Below are positions 35,705 to 43,734 of a stretch of DNA of 64,000 nt, piece after piece. Both the position numbers and the translations under genes were made by a program. This DNA comes from Haoranjiania flava. Lineage in GTDB: Bacteria; Bacteroidota; Bacteroidia; Chitinophagales; Chitinophagaceae. The stretch is from positions 124,001-188,000 of the forward strand of contig NZ_JAOTPL010000004.1 of assembly GCF_025631005.1 (NCBI RefSeq), written 5' to 3'. The stretch's first letter is position 1. Every line of letters begins with the position of its first letter. The notes beneath the pieces are model-generated. The model did no database searches, was not told where the DNA came from, and was given only the letters and a program-made list of their open reading frames with translations.

Positions 35705-36579
35705 TGGCTGAAGTTGAGAACAAAAACACTAAGGTTGGAACCGTTGCTATTCTTGGGCTCGGGCTCATCGGCGGTACTTTCGCTTATGCATTAAGGGATC
35801 ATAAAATTGCTGAAAAGATCATTGGCATTCGTGTGGGGAGGCCTTCAGAAGCTAAAGCATTGGCGCTTGGTATTGTGGATGAATTATTACCGATGGAAGA
35901 AGCTATCGGAAAAGCAGACCTGGTTATTCTGTCGGTGCCTGTAAATACTTGCGTGGAAGTGTTGCCGAAGGTGCTGGACCTGGTAGAAAACCAGATGGTA
36001 ATAGATATGGGATCTACTAAAGAAGCGCTGATCAAAGCGGTAGCAGGTCACCCGAAAAGAAAAAGATTTCTTCCTGCGCACCCTATGTGGGGTACAGAAT
36101 TCAGCGGCCCGGAAGCTGCCATGCACCATGTATTACAGGGTAAAAACTTTATCATTTGCAGCAAGGAAGACAGTGATCCTGATGTTTCGGAAACGGTTGA
36201 AAAGATCATAAAAAAGATCGGGATGAATATTGTGTATATGAATGGTATGGCCCACGATGTACACCTGGCTTACGTTTCACACATATCGCATATCACCAGC
36301 TTTGCGCTGGCAAATACGGTTCTGGAAAAAGAAAAAGAAGAAGACAATATCTTCGACCTGGCCAGTTCCGGCTTTGAAAGTACCGTACGTTTGGCTAAAT
36401 CCAATCCGCAAACCTGGGTGCCTATATTTATGCAAAACAAAGAAAATGTGCTGGATGTCTTGAACGAGCACATTTCACAATTAAGAAAATTTAAATCCTC
36501 GCTGGAAAAAGAGAACTGGGAATTTCTGGCTGATTTAATTGATAATAGTAATAAAATAAAAAAGATTTTAGACAGATAG
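35704..36579 (+). CDS. tyrA: Prephenate dehydrogenase
   Basis: A monofunctional enzyme of 291 residues converting prephenate to 4-hydroxyphenylpyruvate with NAD(P). Rossmann motif AILGLGLIGGTFAYAL at the N-terminus, DMGSTKEALI, the substrate-binding LPAHPMWGTEFSGPEAA, and HDVHLAYVSHISHITSFAL in the helical domain. The start overlaps the aminotransferase stop in TAATG, so the two are translationally coupled. There is no ACT domain, so feedback by Tyr is probably at transcription through the attenuator. Confidence 0.93.
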   Translation: MAEVENKNTKVGTVAILGLGLIGGTFAYALRDHKIAEKIIGIRVGRPSEAKALALGIVDELLPMEEAIGKADLVILSVPVNTCVEVLPKVLDLVENQMVIDMGSTKEALIKAVAGHPKRKRFLPAHPMWGTEFSGPEAAMHHVLQGKNFIICSKEDSDPDVSETVEKIIKKIGMNIVYMNGMAHDVHLAYVSHISHITSFALANTVLEKEKEEDNIFDLASSGFESTVRLAKSNPQTWVPIFMQNKENVLDVLNEHISQLRKFKSSLEKENWEFLADLIDNSNKIKKILDR

Positions 36580-36581
36580 GT

Positions 36582-36589
36582 TAATTTTG
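36582..36589 (+). promoter_or_regulatory. Internal -7 element TAATTTTG before the DEAD-box gene
   Basis: Exact TAnnTTTG match 20 nt upstream of the helicase start, right after tyrA. No good -33 element. It may let the helicase and downstream aro genes be expressed when the attenuator is closed. Confidence 0.45.
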
Positions 36590-36609
36590 TCGCACATTAA
36601 AAAATAATA

Positions 36610-38271
36610 ATGATAACATTCAAAGAACTGGCTTTAGAAGAAAACATCTTACAAGCTGTTGAAGACTTAGGTTTTGTAAACCCTACGGAAATACAGGAAA
36701 AAGCTATACCTGTATTGCTTTCCGGAGAAAAAGATTTTATCGGGCTCGCACAAACCGGTACAGGTAAAACAGCTGCATTCGGGCTTCCCCTTCTACAGCT
36801 GATCGACCATAATGAAAAGCACCCTCAGGCCCTGATCATTTGTCCTACACGCGAACTGTGTATGCAGATCGTGAAAGAAATGGTCAACTTCAAAAAATAT
36901 ATAAAGGCTGTAAATGTTGTGGCAGTCTACGGCGGCGCCAACATCATGATGCAGATTAAGGACATTCGCAGGGGCGCACAAATTATTGTAGCAACTCCCG
37001 GCCGCCTGATTGACCTGATAGAAAGAAAAGCAATCAACCTCGAAAAAATAAAATACGTAGTACTGGACGAAGCAGATGAAATGCTGAACATGGGCTTCCA
37101 GGAAGATATAGAATTTATTTTGCAGAATACGCCGGAGCGTGAAGCCACCTGGCTTTTCAGCGCCACCATGCCCAACGAGATCCGCAAAGTAAGCAAGCGA
37201 TACATGCAGACCCCGGTGGAAGTCACAGTAGGAAAGATCAACACGACCAATAAAAATATTGATCATCAATATTATGTTACCTCTGCCTCTAACAGGTACG
37301 AAACACTGAAGCGGTTGATTGATTTTAATCCAGGCATTTACGGGCTGATCTTTACAAGAACCAAAGTAGATGCACAGAACATCACTGAAAAACTGATACG
37401 CGAAGGTTATGATGTAGATGCATTGCACGGCGATCTTACGCAGCCCCAGCGCGATAAGGTAATGGGGCAGTTCAGGGACAAAGCCTTACAGCTGCTGATC
37501 GCTACAGACGTGGCTGCACGCGGTATTGACGTGAAAGAGATCACCCACGTTATTAATTATGAATTGCCCGATGATATTGAAGTATACACACACAGAAGCG
37601 GGCGCACAGGCCGTGCAGGCAGTACCGGTGTATGTATCAGCATTGTGCATTCAAGAGAATTGTATAAACTCAAGCAGATTGAAAAAATCTCCCAGGCAGA
37701 ACTCAACAAGATGGAAATACCTTCCGGAAAAGACGTATGCCGCAAGCAGTTTTATTTCTACATGGATCGTTTGCTCAATGCAGATATTACCAACGAAGAA
37801 TATGAAACATACGTACCCATGTTGAAGGAGAAGTTTGCAGAGATGAGTAAGGAAGATATCCTGAAACGTGTGGCAGCATTGGAGTTCGACAGGTTCCTGA
37901 ATTATTATGAGCACGCAGAAGACCTGAACATTCACAAAGATGACAGGTCCAAAAATAAAAAAGATTTTGAGAGGGGAGGTAAGGAGAGAAAGTCCGACAG
38001 GAGAGATTTTGAAGGTGATACCACGAGATTGTTCATCAACCTGGGCACCAAAGACGGCTTCCATAAAGCAAACTTTATACAATTCATACTGGATATATCC
38101 GACCTGCAAAAAAGCTCATTGGGCAGGATTGATATGAAGGAAATGAATAGCTGGATTGAAATAGACAAGAAAGCTGCAAACCAGATGGTGCGCGCACTTG
38201 ACGGCAAAAAATTCAAAGGAAGAAAAATCAGGATGAATGATGCGGACAGTGTAGGTCCGAGAAGAAAATAA
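36610..38271 (+). CDS. DEAD-box ATP-dependent RNA helicase, DeaD/CsdA-like with C-terminal RNA-binding domain
   Basis: A 553-residue helicase. Motifs in order: Q motif GFVNPTEIQ, AQTGTGKT, PTRELC, TPGRLIDL, VLDEADEM, FSATMP, IFTRTK, ARGID, HRSGRTGRAG. A basic linker (about 445-470) leads into a DbpA-type RNA-recognition domain (about 475-550: RLFINLGTKDGFHKANF). It remodels rRNA or mRNA structure and often acts in ribosome assembly or at low temperature. It sits inside the aromatic operon but has its own candidate promoter. Its link to amino-acid synthesis is unclear and may only be positional. Confidence 0.93.
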   Translation: MITFKELALEENILQAVEDLGFVNPTEIQEKAIPVLLSGEKDFIGLAQTGTGKTAAFGLPLLQLIDHNEKHPQALIICPTRELCMQIVKEMVNFKKYIKAVNVVAVYGGANIMMQIKDIRRGAQIIVATPGRLIDLIERKAINLEKIKYVVLDEADEMLNMGFQEDIEFILQNTPEREATWLFSATMPNEIRKVSKRYMQTPVEVTVGKINTTNKNIDHQYYVTSASNRYETLKRLIDFNPGIYGLIFTRTKVDAQNITEKLIREGYDVDALHGDLTQPQRDKVMGQFRDKALQLLIATDVAARGIDVKEITHVINYELPDDIEVYTHRSGRTGRAGSTGVCISIVHSRELYKLKQIEKISQAELNKMEIPSGKDVCRKQFYFYMDRLLNADITNEEYETYVPMLKEKFAEMSKEDILKRVAALEFDRFLNYYEHAEDLNIHKDDRSKNKKDFERGGKERKSDRRDFEGDTTRLFINLGTKDGFHKANFIQFILDISDLQKSSLGRIDMKEMNSWIEIDKKAANQMVRALDGKKFKGRKIRMNDADSVGPRRK

Positions 38272-38297
38272 AGCTAAAATTTATAAATTCACACATT

Positions 38298-39386
38298 ATG
38301 AATACAGAAGAAATTCAACAGCAAAAAGAACAGGTGCAGCAAATATGGAAGAAGCGTCCGTTGATTATATCAGGCCCTTGCAGCGCAGAGTCTGAAGAGC
38401 AGATCATGGAGACTGCCATAGGGCTTGCAAAAACAGGAAAGGTAGATGTAATGCGTTCGGGTATCTGGAAACCGCGGACACGCCCGGGAAGCTTTGAAGG
38501 CATTGGTGTAAAAGGCCTGCCCTGGTTGCAGGCAGCAAAGAAAGCTACCGGAATGCTGATGGCTGTTGAGGTTGCCACGCCCAAGCAGGTTGAAAATGCT
38601 TTGGAGTTCGGTATTGATATTTTGTGGATCGGCGGCCGTACAACCGTAAACCCGTTTAGCGTGCAGGATATTGCCGATGCTTTGCGGGGCGTGGAAGTGC
38701 CGGTGCTTATCAAAAACCCGTTGAATCCTGACCTGGAGTTATGGACAGGCGCTGTAGAACGGATTGACCGCGCAGGCATAAAAGATATAGGCCTGATACA
38801 TCGCGGCTTTGCGGTGTATGGCAATACGGAATACCGCAACCCGCCTATGTGGCACCTGGCTATTGAAATGAAAATGCGTTATCCCGAACTGCCTTTTATT
38901 GCTGACCCTTCACACATTTGTGGCAACAGGGAAGGCCTGTTAGGCGTAGCACAACGCGCTATAGACCTGGATTACGACGGGTTGATCATTGAGTCGCACT
39001 GTACGCCTGATGTCGCGTGGAGCGATGCAAAACAACAGGTAACACCTGCACAGCTCGAAGATATTTTAAACCATATCGTATGGCGTAAGGAAGACAAAGA
39101 AAATATTGACCACGCTGCCCTGGAAAAATTCCGCCAGCAGATCAACAACCTCGATGATGAACTTGTTGAATTGCTTTCCCAAAGAATGCAGGTGGCAGAC
39201 AATATCGGCCGGTATAAGAAAGACAATGAGATCACCATATTACAGACCAACCGCTGGAACGAAATTTTGGAAAAGGCTATTGCCAAAGGCGAGAAAAAAG
39301 GCCTGAGCCGTGAGTTTGTAACCAAATATTTTGATGCCATTCACATGGAAAGTATTGCTCACCAGAACAGGATCATGAATGAATAA
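38298..39386 (+). CDS. Bifunctional DAHP synthase / chorismate mutase
   Basis: A 362-residue fusion. The N-terminal domain (about 1-265) is a DAHP synthase of the KDO8P-synthase-like class: IISGPCSAESEEQ, RSGIWKPRTRPGSFEG, GLIHRGFAVYG, ADPSHICGNREG. It condenses PEP and erythrose 4-phosphate. The C-terminal domain (about 270-362) is an AroQ-type all-helical chorismate mutase: LRQQINNLDDELVELL-like helix 1, then RMQVADNIGRYKK. Fusing the first pathway step with the Phe/Tyr branch step suits an operon controlled by Phe and Tyr. The end overlaps aroB by 8 nt. Confidence 0.94.
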   Translation: MNTEEIQQQKEQVQQIWKKRPLIISGPCSAESEEQIMETAIGLAKTGKVDVMRSGIWKPRTRPGSFEGIGVKGLPWLQAAKKATGMLMAVEVATPKQVENALEFGIDILWIGGRTTVNPFSVQDIADALRGVEVPVLIKNPLNPDLELWTGAVERIDRAGIKDIGLIHRGFAVYGNTEYRNPPMWHLAIEMKMRYPELPFIADPSHICGNREGLLGVAQRAIDLDYDGLIIESHCTPDVAWSDAKQQVTPAQLEDILNHIVWRKEDKENIDHAALEKFRQQINNLDDELVELLSQRMQVADNIGRYKKDNEITILQTNRWNEILEKAIAKGEKKGLSREFVTKYFDAIHMESIAHQNRIMNE

Positions 39387-40404
39387 AAAAGTTGTCAGGT
39401 ACGCTTCGGCATCTACTGTTTTTTATTTTGACAGTGCCATCAACGAACTGGCCGGCATTGTTGATAAGTCTGCTGCATTCATTATCACAGATGACAATGT
39501 TTATCATCATCATCAAAAAAAACTAAAGGGCTGGAATGTAATACTGGTGCGTGCCGGAGAGGAATTTAAAAATCAGCAGGCAGTTGATGAGGTCATTGTA
39601 AAGCTTATAGAATCCGGCGCAGACAGGAAATCAACCATCATTGGTTTAGGCGGCGGCGTAGTTACAGATATTGCCGGCTATGTAGCGTCTGTTTATCTGA
39701 GGGGTGTTAGCTTCGGCTTTATTCCTACCTCCATTCTTGCCATGGTAGATGCGTCTGTTGGCGGCAAAAACGGCGTAGATGTGGGTATCTATAAAAATAT
39801 GGTCGGCGTGATCCGCCAGCCAAAATTCTTATTGTACGATTATACTTTGCTGAAAACGCTGCCACAGCAAGAGTGGATAAATGGTTTTGCAGAGATCATA
39901 AAACATGCAGCTATTAAAGATGCCGCCATGTTTAAAATGCTTGAAAGCCACACGGTGAAAGACTTCCGGAAGGATAAGCAACTACTCGCAAAACTAATTC
40001 AGAGAAATGCATTGCTGAAAGCCAGAGTAGTGCAGCAAGATGAACTGGAACAGGGCGACAGGAAATTGCTGAACTTCGGGCATACTTTAGGCCACGCCAT
40101 TGAGAACACTTACAAGCTTCCGCACGGCCATGCTATTTCGGTGGGAATGGTTTTTGCAGCCTACCTCTCTAAGCAATTGCTCGATTTCAAAGCGGCGGAA
40201 CGCCTGGTGAGGATCATTGAACAATACGGGCTCACCGCTTTTTTCAACTATGATGCAGCAGATGCTTTAAACAAAATTCTTTCCGATAAAAAACGTGTGA
40301 ATGAGGTTATCAATTTTGTGTTGCTGGAAAAAATCGGTAAAGCGTTGTATCAGCCATTGAAATTAGAACAGATAGCTTCTGTAATGGAGGCAGTCAGTAA
40401 ATAA
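39379..40404 (+). CDS. aroB: 3-dehydroquinate synthase
   Basis: A 341-residue NAD- and metal-dependent enzyme converting DAHP to 3-dehydroquinate. Motifs: GGGVVTDIAGYVAS (NAD), TSILAMVDASVGGKNGVD, NGFAEIIKHAAIKD, and the metal/substrate block FGHTLGHAIENTYKLPHGHA. It overlaps the upstream gene by 8 nt and the next gene in TAATG, so translation is coupled along the operon. Confidence 0.95.
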   Translation: MNKKVVRYASASTVFYFDSAINELAGIVDKSAAFIITDDNVYHHHQKKLKGWNVILVRAGEEFKNQQAVDEVIVKLIESGADRKSTIIGLGGGVVTDIAGYVASVYLRGVSFGFIPTSILAMVDASVGGKNGVDVGIYKNMVGVIRQPKFLLYDYTLLKTLPQQEWINGFAEIIKHAAIKDAAMFKMLESHTVKDFRKDKQLLAKLIQRNALLKARVVQQDELEQGDRKLLNFGHTLGHAIENTYKLPHGHAISVGMVFAAYLSKQLLDFKAAERLVRIIEQYGLTAFFNYDAADALNKILSDKKRVNEVINFVLLEKIGKALYQPLKLEQIASVMEAVSK

Positions 40405-40994
40405 TGTATTCACCTGATCAGTACATAGAAGAGAAAAGAACAATCAACCTCAGGAAAATGCAATTGCTTTCCTGGGTTGTTGCCGTTGTTGCACTGATAG
40501 TATATGGCTCAGCATTTTACAGCCTGGCAGATGACCCGTCGGCAAATGTGTTCGCAGGGAAAAGTGTAGCAGGCATTTTCTGGATATTGCTGGGGTTTGT
40601 TGGCATGATTGCCGCAGGTATTTGCCTGCATGAACTAGTGCATGGTTTTTTCTTTGCCATTTTTGCAAAGAATGGTTTCAAATCTATAAAGTTTGGCGTA
40701 CTTACCAAACCAGTATTTGCATTTTACTGCCATTGCAAAGAGCCGCTAAAGCGCCATCAGTACATGGTTTCGGCCATTATGCCATTGATCTTATTAGGTA
40801 TATTACCTTCCGTAATTGCCGTATTTACAAGCAACTTTTTGTTATTACTCGCGGGTTATATATTAACTGTCGGCGCAATCGGAGATGTGATGATGATAAA
40901 GATGCTGGTGCAGGAAGACAAAAACAGTTATGTACTGGATCACCCGTCAGAAATTGGTTTTTATGTTTTAAAAGAAAAAAATGTTGAACGATAA
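40404..40994 (+). CDS. DUF3267-type integral membrane protein with HExxH motif
   Basis: A 196-residue membrane protein with about four hydrophobic segments (around 22-40, 57-80, 118-160). The second carries HELVHGFFF, an HExxH zinc-metalloprotease-like motif typical of DUF3267, a group related to site-2-protease-like membrane peptidases. It is embedded between aroB and aroA with overlaps on both sides (TAATG at the start, 14 nt at the end), so it is stoichiometrically tied to shikimate-pathway enzymes. No substrate is known. Confidence 0.75.
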   Translation: MYSPDQYIEEKRTINLRKMQLLSWVVAVVALIVYGSAFYSLADDPSANVFAGKSVAGIFWILLGFVGMIAAGICLHELVHGFFFAIFAKNGFKSIKFGVLTKPVFAFYCHCKEPLKRHQYMVSAIMPLILLGILPSVIAVFTSNFLLLLAGYILTVGAIGDVMMIKMLVQEDKNSYVLDHPSEIGFYVLKEKNVER

Positions 40995-42276
40995 TATACA
41001 GGTTCCAGCCACCGTTTCCATCTCTCCCGGCAGGGTTTCGGGAAATGTTTATGCACCTGCGTCTAAAAGTTCTATGCAGCGTGCCTGTGCTGCGGCACTG
41101 ATCAGTAAAAGTATTTCCAGGATATACAACCCGGGAATTTCCAATGATGATATGGCTTCTTTACACGTGATCCGTTTGCTGGGCGCCAAAGTAAGCAGGC
41201 AGGATAATGGATCCTTGCTGGTTGATTCTTCTGAAGCTCAGGCTGCAAAAGACTTACAAATTAATTTTGGTGAAAGCGGTTTAGGTATCCGCATGTTTAC
41301 GCCAATTGCTGCGCTGAACAAATTTCCGGTAAAAATTACCGGTGAGGGCAGCCTGCTTTGCAGGCCTATGTATTTTTTTGATGAAGTATTGCCTCAATTA
41401 AATGTACAGGTAAAGTCCAGTCAGGGCCGGCTCCCGATAGAAATTTCCGGCGGTTTGGTTCCTAAAGATATTACTATTGACGGCTCGCTGAGTTCCCAGT
41501 TTTTAACGGGGCTGTTGTTTGCTTATGCAGCCGCAGATGCGCAGGATGTAACCATCACTGTAAACAACCTCAACAGCAGGCCATACATAGACCTTACGCT
41601 GAAAGTGTTGCAGGACTTTGGTTTGCGCGTGCCCGTAAACAACGATTATAAGTCATTTCATTTTACTTCTTCTCAATGCGCGCCCCCAGGCGAAGTGCAT
41701 TACACCGTTGAAGGCGACTGGAGCGGGGCAGCTTTTTTATTGGTTGCAGGCGCAGTCGCAGGCAACATCACTGTAAAAGGACTGGATACTTTTTCTGCGC
41801 AGGCTGATAAAAAAATCCTGGAAGCGTTGATGGATGCAGGCTGCAGTATGTCTGTACGCGAAAATGAAATTGAAATAAGCGCCGCAGCAGGTTTAAAAGC
41901 TTTCCAGATCAATGCTACGGATTGCCCGGATCTTTTTCCTCCGCTGGTGGCCCTGGCAAGTTTTTGCACAGGCAAATCTGTCATTGAAGGCGTACACCGC
42001 CTGGCACACAAAGAAAGCGACCGCGCAAAAACGCTGATGGAAGAATTTTCTAAACTCGGTGTAAACATCAGCCTCCAGGACAACCTGATGATCGTGGAAG
42101 GTCTGCAGCAGGTGCGATCTGCGCAAGTGCATTCACACAATGACCACCGCATTGCAATGGCATGTGCAGTTGCCGCATTGCGTGCCGGCGGCGATGTGAT
42201 CATAGAACAGGCCGATGCTGTAAAAAAATCTTATCCTGCATTTTACCGCGATCTGGAAATGCTGCGTGTAAAATAA
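40981..42276 (+). CDS. aroA: 3-phosphoshikimate 1-carboxyvinyltransferase (EPSP synthase)
   Basis: A 431-residue enzyme transferring enolpyruvyl from PEP to shikimate 3-phosphate. Motifs: ASKSSMQRACAAAL (substrate loop), NFGESGLGIRMFTPIAAL, DGSLSSQFLTGLLFAYA, DCPDLFPPLVALA, LAHKESDRA, and the C-terminal SHNDHRIAMACAVAAL. Last gene of the operon. After it come 143 nt without a clear terminator before the lptB start. Confidence 0.94.
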   Translation: MLNDNIQVPATVSISPGRVSGNVYAPASKSSMQRACAAALISKSISRIYNPGISNDDMASLHVIRLLGAKVSRQDNGSLLVDSSEAQAAKDLQINFGESGLGIRMFTPIAALNKFPVKITGEGSLLCRPMYFFDEVLPQLNVQVKSSQGRLPIEISGGLVPKDITIDGSLSSQFLTGLLFAYAAADAQDVTITVNNLNSRPYIDLTLKVLQDFGLRVPVNNDYKSFHFTSSQCAPPGEVHYTVEGDWSGAAFLLVAGAVAGNITVKGLDTFSAQADKKILEALMDAGCSMSVRENEIEISAAAGLKAFQINATDCPDLFPPLVALASFCTGKSVIEGVHRLAHKESDRAKTLMEEFSKLGVNISLQDNLMIVEGLQQVRSAQVHSHNDHRIAMACAVAALRAGGDVIIEQADAVKKSYPAFYRDLEMLRVK

Positions 42277-42394
42277 TCTTCATTAAAAAATATTCAGCAT
42301 GTTGACAAAACCTGTTGGATATTTGCTAAAACCATGGCGCTAAGCAGTTTGCGGCAATTGGCTGTTTTATTTTATCCAATTCCTGAAAAAGCAT

Positions 42395-42402
42395 TAAATT
42401 TG
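42395..42402 (+). promoter_or_regulatory. Bacteroidota -7 element TAAATTTG, lptB
   Basis: Exact TAnnTTTG match 17 nt upstream of the TTG start of lptB. The -33 area is T-rich (TTTTATTTTA) but lacks a clean TTTG. Confidence 0.5.
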
Positions 42403-42419
42403 CTATTAAATTCTACGCT

Positions 42420-43253
42420 TTGAGCCTTACCATACACACTAAAGATCTCGTAAAAACGTATAAGAGCAGGACTGTTGTTGACCATGTTTCGGTAAATGTG
42501 CAGCAGGGAGAAATTGTAGGCCTGCTTGGACCAAACGGTGCAGGTAAAACTACTTCTTTCTACATGGTGGTAGGATTGATAAAACCTGATGCAGGAACTG
42601 TTTACCTTAATGAAGAGGATATTACCAAACTGCCGATGTACAAGCGCGCGCAGATGGGTATTGGTTACCTGCCGCAGGAAGCCTCTGTTTTCAGGAAACT
42701 GAGCGTGGAAGATAATTTGCTGGCAGTGTTACAGATGACCAAACTTTCCAAGAAGGAACAAAGGCAAAAGATGGAAAGCCTGCTGGATGAATTTAACCTG
42801 CACCATGTAAGAAAAAATAATGGAGACAGCCTCAGCGGCGGCGAGCGCCGAAGAACGGAAATTGCCAGAGCATTGGCCGTAGACCCTAAGTTTATTTTAC
42901 TGGATGAACCTTTTGCCGGCGTAGATCCTATTGCTGTTGAAGATATTCAGGGAGTTGTAGCTAAATTAAAATATAAGAACATCGGCATCCTCATTACCGA
43001 CCACAACGTAAACGAAACACTTTCTATTTGCGACAGGGCTTATTTGCTGATTGAAGGTAAGATATTCAAACACGGCACAGCCGAAGAGCTTGCACGCGAT
43101 GAACAGGTGAAAAGATTGTACCTGGGTACCAACTTTGAGCTTAAGCGTAAAGACTGGATACTCGAGATGGGCAGAAGCAGCCGTCCGCTGGAAGGTATTA
43201 AGTCACTCGATGATATGAGTAAAGAAGAAGACGAACAGGAGCAACTGAATTAA
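42420..43253 (+). CDS. lptB: LPS export ABC transporter ATP-binding protein
   Basis: A 277-residue cytoplasmic ATPase that powers lipopolysaccharide extraction with LptFG. Walker A GPNGAGKTTS, Q-loop GYLPQEASVFRKLSV (the QEASVFR block is diagnostic for LptB), signature LSGGERRR, Walker B FILLDEPFAGVDP, switch ITDHNV. The start is TTG at 42420. The last 30 residues are an acidic tail not needed by the fold. The stop overlaps the next gene in TAATG. Confidence 0.92.
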   Translation: MSLTIHTKDLVKTYKSRTVVDHVSVNVQQGEIVGLLGPNGAGKTTSFYMVVGLIKPDAGTVYLNEEDITKLPMYKRAQMGIGYLPQEASVFRKLSVEDNLLAVLQMTKLSKKEQRQKMESLLDEFNLHHVRKNNGDSLSGGERRRTEIARALAVDPKFILLDEPFAGVDPIAVEDIQGVVAKLKYKNIGILITDHNVNETLSICDRAYLLIEGKIFKHGTAEELARDEQVKRLYLGTNFELKRKDWILEMGRSSRPLEGIKSLDDMSKEEDEQEQLN

Positions 43254-43633
43254 TGAAAAGAATACTGGCCATATTATTGATTTGTGTTTACACCTTCGGC
43301 GCTACCGAAGCATGCCAGATACTGAAGTTCCCTATTCTCATAGAACATTTTAAACAGCACAAGGCGGAGCATCCTTCCATGTCATTCATTGATTTTCTGG
43401 TGATCCATTATAACGGAAAAGACGTGATAGATCTTGATTACGAGGATGATCAGCGTTTGCCTTTCAAATCTTTTGAAAATTGTATTTCATTCACTGCTTT
43501 TGCAGTGCCTCCCGTTTACCATCTTCATTCCAAATTAAAGATTTACGTAAAAGTTTCCTATCCGGCATTTAAAAAACAATTTCACAGTTCTCTTTTTACA
43601 AAAGGTATTTTCCAGCCTCCCAAATTAGCATAA
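43253..43633 (+). CDS. Small exported protein of unknown function before the metal-efflux genes
   Basis: 126 residues. The signal-peptide-like N-terminus MKRILAILLICVYTFGATEA is followed by a His/Glu-rich stretch (HFKQHKAEHPSMSF), the FENC segment and VYHLHSKLK. I do not recognise a named family. It is translationally coupled to lptB (TAATG) and lies 101 nt before a heavy-metal efflux pump, so a periplasmic metal-sensing or metal-handling role is possible (inference from His content and position). Confidence 0.65.
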   Translation: MKRILAILLICVYTFGATEACQILKFPILIEHFKQHKAEHPSMSFIDFLVIHYNGKDVIDLDYEDDQRLPFKSFENCISFTAFAVPPVYHLHSKLKIYVKVSYPAFKKQFHSSLFTKGIFQPPKLA

Positions 43634-43734
43634 ACAGTAGCTTCCGGCTATTGTAACCATTTAGATATTCATTTTTTTAAATCAGTCTTATGCCTTTACA
43701 GCCTTTGTCTGATTACAAATCATAATTGGGAAAT

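Noticed and set aside
36793..37428. 211-codon minus-strand frame opposite the DEAD-box helicase
   Set aside because: Antisense shadow: His/Tyr/Phe-rich with no domain or start context.
42277..42419. Possible regulatory RNA between aroA and lptB
   Set aside because: No stable hairpin or T-tract visible; only a -7 element could be supported.
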